Assembly (NCBI GenBank): GCA_047638675.1
Contig: JBLIML010000003.1
Coordinates: forward strand, 1-64,000
Origin: WLWS01 sp047638675
Lineage (GTDB): Bacteria > Pseudomonadota > Gammaproteobacteria > Eutrophobiales > Eutrophobiaceae
DNA: 64,000 nucleotides
Reading direction: 5' to 3'
A program made the translations under genes and the position numbers. Every line of letters begins with the position of its first letter. The stretch's first letter is position 1. Shown here one piece after another: positions 44,144-51,801 of the stretch. The notes below the pieces were generated by a model, which was not told where the DNA came from, searched no databases, and saw only the letters and a list, made by a program, of their open reading frames with translations.

Positions 44144-44178
44144 GGATTTGAACTTGCGACCTCTGCCTCCCGAAGGCC
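44144..44178 (-). other. tRNA-Pro(CGG)-like partial sequence
   Basis: On the minus strand GGCCTTCGGGAGGCAGAG followed by GTCGCAAGTTCAAATCC resembles the anticodon arm (loop TTCGGGA, anticodon CGG), variable loop AGGTC and T-loop of a tRNA-Pro. The T-stem does not pair and neither acceptor strand is present, so it is a fragment and not a tRNA gene. It may be the core of an old attachment site, or chance. Confidence 0.35.
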
Positions 44179-44277
44179 GTGCATTTTCAATCAATTCAGC
44201 CCACTTTTTTTTATCATCTGGCAAGTAAATATTTGCAGCCGCTTCTGATAACCCAATCTGCTTTATAAATTCATCAA

Positions 44278-44366
44278 CAATTGCTTTCCGCGATTCTTCA
44301 TCGTAGAGTAAATCTCTTTAAGCTTTGTCTATCTTTGTTGAATTCTTCAGGTTCCATCCCAATATC
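44278..44366. repeat. Repeat block C, copy 2
   Basis: Second copy of the block at 41443-41540, again about 35 bp ahead of an R-family repeat (R5). The minus-strand frame further right of it (44150-44310) reads D-E-E-S-R-K-A-I-V-D-E-F-I-K-Q-I-G-L-S-E, a believable coding remnant. Confidence 0.55.
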
Positions 44367-44400
44367 AGATCACCCATTAATAAGGCGTGTTGTTAAACAT

Positions 44401-44566
44401 TGAGAAAAAGTATTTAGGATTCTGTCGAGGATGAAGCCCTAATATTGCGTTATGCCGTAGATGGTGCGACTAGCTCGAAACTATAACTATTTGATTACGT
44501 TACCAACTTCTGAATAATCGGGTCTTGATATCCTTACTGATTCGCAATCCGACATGTGGCATAATA
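44401..44566. repeat. Repeat R5, forming the yajC upstream region
   Basis: A diverged copy (AAAAAGTATTTAGGATTCTG at the start, TATCCTTACTGATTCGC and ATGTGGCATAAT at the end) that lies directly in front of yajC. Its 3' end is the probable promoter of the yajC-secDF operon. Confidence 0.6.
44557..44565 (+). promoter_or_regulatory. Extended -10 promoter of yajC-secD-secF
   Basis: TGGCATAAT fits TGN plus a CATAAT -10, 29 bp before the yajC start. No good -35 is seen at 16-18 bp, as is common for extended -10 promoters. TTTCATGAAA, a small dyad, follows at 44573-44582. Confidence 0.5.
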
Positions 44567-44594
44567 GCGCGCTTTCATGAAATGGATTAGCTAA

Positions 44595-44924
44595 ATGTCT
44601 GATTTCTTTATAAATAATGCATATGCGCAGGCAGCGGGCCCGGCGGGTGGTGGTATGGGTAGTCTGTTTATGTTTGGTATGTTGTTTGTGGTGTTTTACT
44701 TTTTCCTTATTCGACCGCAGATGAAGCAGGCCAAGGAGCACAAAGAAATGGTGGTATCCCTGGCCAAGGGTGATGAGGTGGTCACAACCGGTGGATTACT
44801 TGGTCGCATCATTAAGGTCGGCGATAATTTTCTGGTTCTTGAGATCGCAAAGGATGTAGAAGTCAAAGTACAGAAACATGCCGTGTCAGCTACTTTGCCG
44901 AAAGGCACCAGTAAAACCCTGTAG
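44595..44924 (+). CDS. yajC: Preprotein translocase subunit YajC
   Basis: The 109-residue protein has a short N-terminus (D-F-F-I-N-N-A-Y-A-Q-A), a glycine-rich stretch, one membrane helix (F-M-F-G-M-L-F-V-V-F-Y-F-F-L-I-R-P-Q) and a small cytosolic domain with G-D-E-V-V-T-T-G-G-L-L-G. YajC associates with SecDF at the Sec translocon in the inner membrane. It heads the yajC-secD-secF operon. The usual upstream neighbours tgt and queA are not there; a repeat-rich mosaic takes their place. Confidence 0.95.
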   Translation: MSDFFINNAYAQAAGPAGGGMGSLFMFGMLFVVFYFFLIRPQMKQAKEHKEMVVSLAKGDEVVTTGGLLGRIIKVGDNFLVLEIAKDVEVKVQKHAVSATLPKGTSKTL

Positions 44925-44960
44925 TTTTTAGTCATACATATAAATCAAAAGTAGGACCTT

Positions 44961-46820
44961 ATGAATCGTTACTCCGCCTGGAAATATATTCTTATTTTGC
45001 TCGTCGTGATTTTTGGTGGCATTTATGCCTTGCCTAATATTTACGGAAAGGATCCTTCCCTACAAGTCTCAGCATCGCGTGCAGCAGAAATCAGTGAGTT
45101 AACCGAAATACTGGTAACGACGGCGCTGGATGAAGCTGGCATGAAGGCTAAATCCATTGATATCAATGTGGATTCTCTGGTGGTGCGATTTGACAATGAA
45201 GATATCCAGCTCAAAGCACAGGATGTTGTTAAATCCGCGCTTGGCAGTAATTATGTCGTGGCCTTAAACCTGGCGCCTGCGACACCAGAATGGTTAAGGT
45301 CTCTTGGCGCCGAACCCATGTTTCTTGGTCTGGATTTGCGTGGTGGTGTGCACTTTCTCATGGAGGTGGACATGGTCGCGGCTGTACACAAGGCAGAGGA
45401 TCGTTATGTTTCTGATCTGAGAACCCTGTTGAGGGAGAACAAGGTTCGTTATAAAACAATAGGTCGTCAGGGTAGCGGTGGTTTGCTGGTGCGCTTTCGC
45501 GATGAAGAGCAAAAGCTCAGTGGCGTTAAACTGATTGAAAAAGAATACAATGAATTAGACATCAAAGATGTCGATAGTGACACAGGCGAAGCTCAGGTAG
45601 TGGTGAGTATTATCGAGTCAGCTATGTTGGAAACCAGGCGACTGGCATTACAACAAAACATCACCACCCTGCGTAAACGCGTGAACGAATTGGGTGTAGC
45701 TGAACCTGTAATTCAGCAGCAGGGATTAAATCGAGTGGTGGTGCAATTGCCGGGTGTGCAGGATACCGCCAGAGCGAAGGAAATTCTTGGTGCGACGGCG
45801 ACGCTTGAATTTCGTATGGCCGATGAAGAGCACTCAGTACAAGATGCAATAGATGGTCGTATTCCCGCGGGTGCCAGACTGTACGAGAATCGTGATGGGC
45901 AACCGATCTTGTTGAAGAAACAGGTCATGCTCACTGGCGATTATATTATTGATGCCGCCTCTGGCATCGATCAATCGAGCGGTGGTCCCAGTGTCACTAT
46001 CACCCTGGATGGCAAAGGGGCGAAAATCTTCAGTAATCGAACGCGTGAGGAAGTTGGGAAGTTGATGGGTGTGGTTTTTATTGAAAACAAATCAGAAACG
46101 GTCGAAGTCGATGGCGAGTTTGTGAAAAAGAAGAAGGTTATCGAAGAGGTTATCAACACGGCCACAATTCGTGAGCAACTTGGTAAACGTTTTCAAATCA
46201 CCGGGCTGGATTCAACGCAGGAAGCGCGTAATTTAGCGCTCTTACTGCGAGCTGGTGCGCTGGCTGCGCCCATTGAGATTATTGAAGAACGTACCGTGGG
46301 TCCTAGTCTGGGGCAGGATAATATCGACAAGGGTTTCGAGTCCGTGATTATCGGTTTTGCACTGGTGCTGGTATTTATGCTGTTCTATTACAAAATGTTT
46401 GGCCTCGCCGCAAATATTGCACTTTCGCTTAACCTGGTTTTGATTGTCGCCTTATTGTCTTTACTGCAGGCCACACTCACTCTGCCAGGTATCGCCGGTA
46501 TCGTGCTAACGGTGGGTATGGCGGTGGATGCGAATGTGCTTATATTTCAGCGTATTCGTGAAGAGTTGGCGAATGGTAACTCGCCGCAGGCCAGTATTCA
46601 TTCCGGTTATGAAAAGGCGTTTTCGACGATTGCCGATGCCAATATCACCACTCTGATAGCTGCACTGGTTTTGTTTAGTTTCGGGACGGGCCCCATTAAG
46701 GGCTTTGCCGTAACACTTTGTCTCGGCATTATCAGTTCGATGTTCACCTCAATCGTCGTGAGCAGAGGCATCGTCAATGCCATTTACGGTGGCAAGAAAT
46801 TACAAAAACTCTCTATTTAG
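44961..46820 (+). CDS. secD: Protein translocase subunit SecD
   Basis: The 619-residue SecD has the first membrane helix at the N-terminus, the periplasmic P1 region with G-L-D-L-R-G-G-V-H-F near 120, and a C-terminal bundle of five helices (F-E-S-V-I-I-G-F-A-L-V-L-V-F, then G-M-A-V-D-A-N-V-L-I-F-Q-R-I-R-E). It uses the proton motive force to pull exported proteins through SecYEG. Gap to yajC 36 bp, to secF 22 bp; length is normal. Confidence 0.97.
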   Translation: MNRYSAWKYILILLVVIFGGIYALPNIYGKDPSLQVSASRAAEISELTEILVTTALDEAGMKAKSIDINVDSLVVRFDNEDIQLKAQDVVKSALGSNYVVALNLAPATPEWLRSLGAEPMFLGLDLRGGVHFLMEVDMVAAVHKAEDRYVSDLRTLLRENKVRYKTIGRQGSGGLLVRFRDEEQKLSGVKLIEKEYNELDIKDVDSDTGEAQVVVSIIESAMLETRRLALQQNITTLRKRVNELGVAEPVIQQQGLNRVVVQLPGVQDTARAKEILGATATLEFRMADEEHSVQDAIDGRIPAGARLYENRDGQPILLKKQVMLTGDYIIDAASGIDQSSGGPSVTITLDGKGAKIFSNRTREEVGKLMGVVFIENKSETVEVDGEFVKKKKVIEEVINTATIREQLGKRFQITGLDSTQEARNLALLLRAGALAAPIEIIEERTVGPSLGQDNIDKGFESVIIGFALVLVFMLFYYKMFGLAANIALSLNLVLIVALLSLLQATLTLPGIAGIVLTVGMAVDANVLIFQRIREELANGNSPQASIHSGYEKAFSTIADANITTLIAALVLFSFGTGPIKGFAVTLCLGIISSMFTSIVVSRGIVNAIYGGKKLQKLSI

Positions 46821-46842
46821 TGAATCCACTGAAGGCTGAAAG

Positions 46843-47778
46843 ATGACAGACAAGAAAGAAAAAGTAATGTTTAAGCTGATGGAAAAGCGTCGGATAGCCG
46901 CGGTTTTCTCCGCCATTTTACTGACTATAGCGCTAGCTTCTTTGTTCACTCGAGGTTTGAATTTGGGCATTGATTTTACTGGAGGAACTCTGCTTGAAGT
47001 GGGCTTTTCTGAATCGGTAGAACTGGACAGTGTAAGGTCTGCTTTGGCGGATTCTGAATTCAATGATGCGACCGTTCAGTACTTTGGTTCATCAAAGGAT
47101 GTGCTTATCAGGGTTGCACCGAAAGAAGGCAAGAACAGCGCCACTATCAGCAGCGAACTGCTAGCCTTGTTAAAAAATGTGGGCAAGCAAGCGGAGTTGC
47201 GACGGCAGGAATTTGTGGGCCCGCAGGTGGGAGAAGAATTGACGGAAGAAGGTGGTCTGGCAATGTTGGCGGCCCTCGGCATGATCATGTTGTATGTTGC
47301 CATCCGATTTCAGCTGCGTTTTTCTGCTGGTGCTATTGCCGCGCTAGCACATGACGTCATCATCACCATAGGGTTCTTCTCCATCACTCAAATGAATTTC
47401 GATTTAACGGTGTTGGCAGCGATACTGGCGGTGATTGGTTATTCTTTGAACGATACAATTGTCGTCTTTGATCGAATACGCGAGAATTTCCGTCGTATGC
47501 GCAAGGAAGAACCGCTGGAAATAATAAATGTCTCGCTTAATCAGACATTGAGCCGAACGATTATCACCTCATTAACAACTTTGCTTGTATTATCTGCTTT
47601 GTTTTTTGTCGGAGGGGAAATTATTCATTCGTTCTCTGCGGCCTTGATTGTGGGCGTCGTGATCGGTACCTACTCCTCAATCTATATCGCCTGCCCGATA
47701 ACACTGGCGCTGGGCGTGAGCAAGCAGGATTTAATGCCGGTGGAAAAAGAAGGCGAGGATTTGGTAGATCGTCCTTAA
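46843..47778 (+). CDS. secF: Protein translocase subunit SecF
   Basis: The 311-residue SecF begins with a cytosolic tail and the first helix, followed by L-G-I-D-F-T-G-G-T-L-L-E and the C-terminal helices with G-Y-S-L-N-D-T-I-V-V-F-D-R-I-R-E-N. It pairs with SecD in the inner membrane for late steps of protein export. It ends the operon. After it a 163-bp gap contains the short palindrome TAAGCGCTTA but no convincing terminator. Confidence 0.97.
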   Translation: MTDKKEKVMFKLMEKRRIAAVFSAILLTIALASLFTRGLNLGIDFTGGTLLEVGFSESVELDSVRSALADSEFNDATVQYFGSSKDVLIRVAPKEGKNSATISSELLALLKNVGKQAELRRQEFVGPQVGEELTEEGGLAMLAALGMIMLYVAIRFQLRFSAGAIAALAHDVIITIGFFSITQMNFDLTVLAAILAVIGYSLNDTIVVFDRIRENFRRMRKEEPLEIINVSLNQTLSRTIITSLTTLLVLSALFFVGGEIIHSFSAALIVGVVIGTYSSIYIACPITLALGVSKQDLMPVEKEGEDLVDRP

Positions 47779-47941
47779 GCGCTTATCTTGCTGAATTGTT
47801 TTTCTTTCTTTCCTTATCTGTCCGGACCCAATCTTCGGCCAATTTTTAGCAGGTAAAATCTACTAACAAATTTTTTGTTTAAGTGCTATTTCTATTGGAT
47901 CAATTGCAGACCTGGAACGTCAATCAATATTCAAATAGTCT

Positions 47942-49099
47942 ATGCTCAAGATAATTGCAGATAACGCGATTCCCTTCGTCGAACGGTTTTTTTCTCGCAT
48001 TGGCGAAGTCAATTTGGTCGATGGGCGAAAGATATTCGCAGAAACTATAAAAGGGGCTGATGTGCTTGTCTGTCGCACGGTAACCAAAGTTAACGCGCAA
48101 TTGTTACAGAATTCAGCCATCTGTATTGTCGCCAGTCCCACCAGTGGATTTGATCATGTCGATCTTAACTATTTGCAGCAGCAATCAATTACCTTCGTCT
48201 CTGCCCCCGGTAGTAATGCGCGTTCTGTGGCCGAATATGTCTTAAGTGCACTTTTTGTGCTGGCAGATCAAAACGCGTTTGATTTAACGGATAAAACAGT
48301 AGGCATCATAGGATGTGGCAAGGTCGGATCTGAAGTACGTGATTTTTTTCAAGCCATTGGTATTACGAGCCAGGTATATGATCCGATTTTACAAGAGAGT
48401 TCCGATAGCAACGATTACTGTGAGCTGGCGGATATTCAAGCGGCCGATATTATTACTCTACATGTGCCACTAACGACGGACGGTGCCTATCCAACTTTGC
48501 GAATGCTGGATGCACGTTTTTTTCATGACTTGAAAGAAGACGTAATTCTTATAAACACTGCTCGTGGTCAGGTGTTGGATGAAACAGACTTTACAAAGTT
48601 TTTGTTGCTCAATCCGCAGGCCATGGCTGTGGTCGATGTCTGGGAAAATGAACCCGCCATTGATGCGGCACTTTTGCTACGTGCAGATATTGCGACTTCC
48701 CACATAGCCGGTTACAGCATGGACGGGAAGTTGCGCGCAACACAAATGGTGTTTGATAAGGTGTGCGAATCTCTGAACATAAATAACGACTATGAAGGTC
48801 AGCAAACGATATTTCCGATGGATAGGTCGCGCGAGATTTCTCTGAGTCATGATCAGAAAGACATTGATGCGATATCGATGGCCGTGCTGGCCTCTTATGA
48901 TGTGCGAAGTGATGCCGCGGCCTTACGACGTATCCTGGAAGACAATGTTGAAGACAGAAGTAGTTACTTCGATGATTTAAGAAATAATTATCCTATACGC
49001 CGGGAATTTTCTTCTCTGGGAATCGCGCTCACAAAAGAGGCAAAATCCTTACGCCAAATGTTGCTAACATTGGGTTTTCGACTCACCGACGCTATCTAA
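47942..49099 (+). CDS. pdxB: Erythronate-4-phosphate dehydrogenase
   Basis: The 385-residue D-2-hydroxyacid dehydrogenase catalyses the second step of pyridoxal-phosphate synthesis (DXP-independent branch). It starts L-K-I-I-A-D-N-A-I-P-F-V and has V-G-I-I-G-C-G-K-V-G as the NAD loop, N-T-A-R-G-Q-V-L-D (catalytic Arg), D-V-W-E-N-E-P (Glu) and S-H-I-A-G-Y-S (His). The C-terminal dimerisation extension of PdxB is present. The gene follows secF by 163 bp and is followed by purN within 14 bp. Confidence 0.93.
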   Translation: MLKIIADNAIPFVERFFSRIGEVNLVDGRKIFAETIKGADVLVCRTVTKVNAQLLQNSAICIVASPTSGFDHVDLNYLQQQSITFVSAPGSNARSVAEYVLSALFVLADQNAFDLTDKTVGIIGCGKVGSEVRDFFQAIGITSQVYDPILQESSDSNDYCELADIQAADIITLHVPLTTDGAYPTLRMLDARFFHDLKEDVILINTARGQVLDETDFTKFLLLNPQAMAVVDVWENEPAIDAALLLRADIATSHIAGYSMDGKLRATQMVFDKVCESLNINNDYEGQQTIFPMDRSREISLSHDQKDIDAISMAVLASYDVRSDAAALRRILEDNVEDRSSYFDDLRNNYPIRREFSSLGIALTKEAKSLRQMLLTLGFRLTDAI

Positions 49100-49113
49100 A
49101 CAGCCATACTAAT

Positions 49114-49707
49114 ATGAATATCGCTTTTCTGGCTTCGCACCGAGGTAGCAACATGCAATCCATAATTGATGCATGTAAATCCGGTTTATTATCCGCCACG
49201 CCGGTTGTGGTTATCAGTAATAATATTGACTCCGGTGCCCTTGCCAGAGCAAAGAGGGAAGGCATCCCTGCCTGCCACCTGAGTAGCCAATCATTCCCTG
49301 ACGAGGCTGAACTTGATCAAATGATTGTTAATTCTCTGTTGCAATACAATACTGAATTGGTGGTTCTCGCTGGCTATATGAAACGCATCGGTCCTTTGGT
49401 ATTGGCGGCGTTTCCGGGAAGAGTGATTAATATTCACCCCTGCCTGCTACCTAAATATGGAGGTCAGGGGATGTACGGTATGCGTGTTCACGAAGCGGTG
49501 ATAGCTGCGGGTGATAAGGAATCTGGTGTCACCATTCACGTGGTGAATGATGAATATGACAAGGGCGCTATACTGGCGCAACGAAAGGTAAGCGTAGAAG
49601 AGGGCGATAGCGCAGAAAGTCTTGCGCAGCGAGTACTCGCCCTGGAACACACCCTTTATGTCGACACCATTCGCAATATTATTGCGGGCAAAGTGTTGCT
49701 GCCTTGA
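49114..49707 (+). CDS. purN: Phosphoribosylglycinamide formyltransferase
   Basis: The 197-residue PurN transfers a formyl group from 10-formyl-THF to GAR in purine synthesis. Motifs: L-A-S-H-R-G-S-N-M-Q (phosphate loop), L-A-G-Y-M-K-R-I, I-N-I-H-P-C-L-L-P-K (catalytic Asn and His), S-G-V-T-I-H-V-V-N-D-E-Y-D (catalytic Asp). It lies 14 bp behind pdxB on the same strand. The usual purM neighbour is absent, so purN stands outside a purine operon here. Length is normal. Confidence 0.94.
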   Translation: MNIAFLASHRGSNMQSIIDACKSGLLSATPVVVISNNIDSGALARAKREGIPACHLSSQSFPDEAELDQMIVNSLLQYNTELVVLAGYMKRIGPLVLAAFPGRVINIHPCLLPKYGGQGMYGMRVHEAVIAAGDKESGVTIHVVNDEYDKGAILAQRKVSVEEGDSAESLAQRVLALEHTLYVDTIRNIIAGKVLLP

Positions 49708-49723
49708 CCAGAGTAAATACCGC

Positions 49724-50494
49724 ATGATAAATATTGAGCGTTGTCTTGACAGGATTAATTACCAGGGAAGCCGAGAGCCGTCTCTTGAGACCTTGAAAGC
49801 CTTACAGCTCGCCTTCGTCTACGCGATCCCATTTGAGAATCTGGATATACATCTGCAGAGGAAAATTGAACTATCCGCAGAGAATAGTTACCGGAAAATA
49901 ATTGATGAGCGGCGGGGCGGGTTTTGCTACGAATGCAATACGCTGTTTCATTCAATGCTTGAAATGCTTGGTTTCGATGTGAAGTTTGTCGCAGCCACTA
50001 TGCAGCTTCCGATTGCCATGAATATTGAGTTTGAGCATATGGCGCTGATGGTTCGTCTTGATGATGTTTATCTGGTGGATGTCGGAAATGGACAATCCTG
50101 CCAGCAAGCCATGCGAATTGGCGCTGATGAGATTGTTAAATTTGAAAATGTTGAGTATCGTCTCGACGAGTTTGAAGACGGCCATGCACTGTACTTCAGA
50201 GGAGAAGGTGATGACTGGTTGCCACGATTTTCCTTTACAACAGTGCCACGGCAATTGAAAGAGTATGAGGAGATGTGTCACATAATTCAGACTTCGCCGG
50301 CGTCCCATTTCACGCATAGAAAGGTGATAACGATAGCCAGGCCAGACGGACGGGTGAGTCTTGTCGATAGAGATCTGGAAATAAAGCAGGCGGGAAGAGT
50401 GACAACGCGCAGCCTTAAATCGAACGAACAATATAAAGAGAGCCTGGAGACTTACTTTTCTATTCAATTGCCTGAATTGCCGAAGAGTTGGTAG
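49724..50494 (+). CDS. nat: Arylamine N-acetyltransferase
   Basis: The 256-residue product is an arylamine/hydrazine N-acetyltransferase. The catalytic triad is visible: Cys in R-R-G-G-F-C-Y-E-C-N, His in F-E-H-M-A-L-M-V and Asp in L-V-D-V-G-N-G. It transfers acetyl from acetyl-CoA to aromatic amines. The frame can be extended upstream inside purN to 49622, but ATG 49724 gives the family-like start M-I-N-I-E-R-C-L-D-R-I-N-Y. It lies 16 bp after purN. MITE copy B follows 23 bp behind. Confidence 0.92.
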   Translation: MINIERCLDRINYQGSREPSLETLKALQLAFVYAIPFENLDIHLQRKIELSAENSYRKIIDERRGGFCYECNTLFHSMLEMLGFDVKFVAATMQLPIAMNIEFEHMALMVRLDDVYLVDVGNGQSCQQAMRIGADEIVKFENVEYRLDEFEDGHALYFRGEGDDWLPRFSFTTVPRQLKEYEEMCHIIQTSPASHFTHRKVITIARPDGRVSLVDRDLEIKQAGRVTTRSLKSNEQYKESLETYFSIQLPELPKSW

Positions 50495-50517
50495 GGGTCA
50501 TAAACCAATAAACTTAT

Positions 50518-50667
50518 GGGGCTTCAGCAGAATCTGTGGGTGATAACACAACAGTCCTCTTGAGAATGAAAAAAATAAAATCCCGTCATTCCCGCCAAAA
50601 GCACGCGGGAATGACGGTTTTTGTTAGTTTGCCATTCTTATTCACCCACAGATTCTGCGAAAGAGCC
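50518..50667. mobile_element. MITE-like element copy B (150 bp)
   Basis: Terminal inverted repeats (GGGGCTTCAGCAGAATC... left, revcomp GGCTCTTTCGCAGAATC right) share TGTGGGTG. Perfect 8-bp duplications AAACTTAT flank it at 50510-50517 and 50668-50675. The CGTCATTCCCGC palindrome is in the middle. It carries no gene and lies 5' of the glyoxalase gene. Confidence 0.88.
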
Positions 50668-50701
50668 AAACTTATTAACGTAGAAGCAGGAGTAAAAAAC
50701 A

Positions 50702-51088
50702 ATGCGGATGCTACACACAATGCTGCGAGTCGGGGATTTGGAACGATCAAAGGCGTTTTACATTGACGTGCTTGAGATGAAATTGATACGGGAGCATGCG
50801 TTTCCCGAGGGTGAATTTACCCTGGCATTCGTTGGTTACGGCACAGAATCCGACTCTACCGTACTTGAGCTTACGCATAACTGGGGTCAATCAGACTATG
50901 ACATGGGCAATGCCTATGGACATATCGCCATTGGTGTTGATGATGTCTATAAAGCCTGCGAGCGTATACGTGCCGCCGGCGGTAAAGTTGTTCGCGAGGC
51001 GGGACCGATGGCAGCGGGGACAACCGTTATCGCCTTTGTCGAAGACCCCGACGGTTACAAAGTCGAATTACTGGAAGACAAGCGATAA
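50702..51088 (+). CDS. gloA: Lactoylglutathione lyase (glyoxalase I)
   Basis: The 128-residue VOC-fold enzyme converts the hemithioacetal of methylglyoxal and glutathione to S-lactoylglutathione. Metal ligands fit His5 (M-L-H-T-M-L-R-V), Glu near 59 (V-L-E-L-T-H-N-W), His near 77 (Y-G-H-I-A-I-G-V) and Glu near 124 (K-V-E-L-L-E-D). Length and order are those of bacterial nickel-type GloA. It sits between two MITE copies in opposite orientation; the target duplication of copy C begins right after its stop codon. Confidence 0.95.
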   Translation: MRMLHTMLRVGDLERSKAFYIDVLEMKLIREHAFPEGEFTLAFVGYGTESDSTVLELTHNWGQSDYDMGNAYGHIAIGVDDVYKACERIRAAGGKVVREAGPMAAGTTVIAFVEDPDGYKVELLEDKR

Positions 51089-51096
51089 ATCTATTT

Positions 51097-51222
51097 GGCT
51101 CTTTCGCAGAATCTGTGGGTGAAAATATAATATTCTTTTGAGCCTGGATAAACATAGCACGCGGGAATGACGGTGTTTTTTACCTGTCTTTCCTGTTAAC
51201 CCATAGATTCTGCTGAAGACCC
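51097..51222. mobile_element. MITE-like element copy C (126 bp), inverted relative to copy B
   Basis: Left end GGCTCTTTCGCAGAATC..., right end reverse-complement GGGTCTTCAGCAGAATC.... Perfect 8-bp duplications ATCTATTT lie at 51089-51096 and 51223-51230. The central palindrome is half lost (only AGCACGCGGGAATGACGG remains). Its ends match those of copy B in reversed order. Confidence 0.88.
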
Positions 51223-51229
51223 ATCTATT

Positions 51230-51643
51230 TTATTCCACGGTAATAGTAATCTGTTTTGATACCACAGCCGGATCATGTGGAATGTGACTGAAATCGCCTA
51301 ACAGTAATTGTAAAGTATGCGTGCCTGGTTCGAGTTCTATGCTGGCTTCGGTCTGACCTCCACCAAAATGACGATGTTTGTCATCTTTGCCTATGGGTAA
51401 GTGCATTGCCGGCAACTCAGTATCTATCAGCAGGTGGTGGTGGCCAGTATTGGCGATATTGGCCCCGGCTGGTGCTACGCCCATATTTTTGAGACCAAAA
51501 CGTACCACTACCGGGTTTTGCAGAGTCTCTCCATCGGCTGGAGAAATAAAATAGAGTTCAGCCCTGGTTTCCGGACCACTCGCGGCCAAAATGGCGCTGG
51601 GCGTAAGGATAAGTACATAAAGTATAGCTATCGATCTAATCAT
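51230..51643 (-). CDS. DUF4399-family periplasmic protein
   Basis: From ATG 51643 (AGGA about 10 bp upstream) the product is 137 residues with a signal peptide (A-I-L-Y-V-L-I-L-T-P-S-A-I-L-A). The mature protein has V-Y/F-I-S-P-A-D-G-E-T-L-Q-N-P-V, then N-T-G-H-H-H-L-L-I-D-T, H-R-H-F-G-G-G-Q-T and L-Q-L-L-L-G-D-F-S-H-I-P-H, the histidine-rich DUF4399 pattern, perhaps metal-related. A longer frame begins with TTG at 51670 but is less likely. Its stop shares one base with the 3' duplication of MITE copy C. Function unknown. Confidence 0.82.
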   Translation of the reverse strand: MIRSIAILYVLILTPSAILAASGPETRAELYFISPADGETLQNPVVVRFGLKNMGVAPAGANIANTGHHHLLIDTELPAMHLPIGKDDKHRHFGGGQTEASIELEPGTHTLQLLLGDFSHIPHDPAVVSKQITITVE

Positions 51644-51801
51644 GCTCTGCTTCCTGAATTTTGTTTTCAACAGGCGATTAGTTTAGCACAGACTGTAATC
51701 TTTAAATAAGGTTGACGACATGACGGGAGTCGCGGAAAATCCCGTCCAGCCAGATTATTTAATGACCAGTTAAACTCTCTCTTAAATCCCAAATATTAAT
51801 A

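Noticed and set aside
43991..44224. 77-codon minus-strand frame between the NUP-family gene and yajC
   Set aside because: It crosses repeat block B and the tRNA-like fragment; only its upstream part looks like an old coding remnant.
42226..44594. Integron cassette array
   Set aside because: GTTRRRY-like strings are too short to count, no integron integrase is present and no attC fold could be confirmed by eye; kept only as a hypothesis.
47779..47941. TAAGCGCTTA palindrome after secF as a terminator
   Set aside because: It has no loop and the following T-rich part is too far away for a normal intrinsic terminator.
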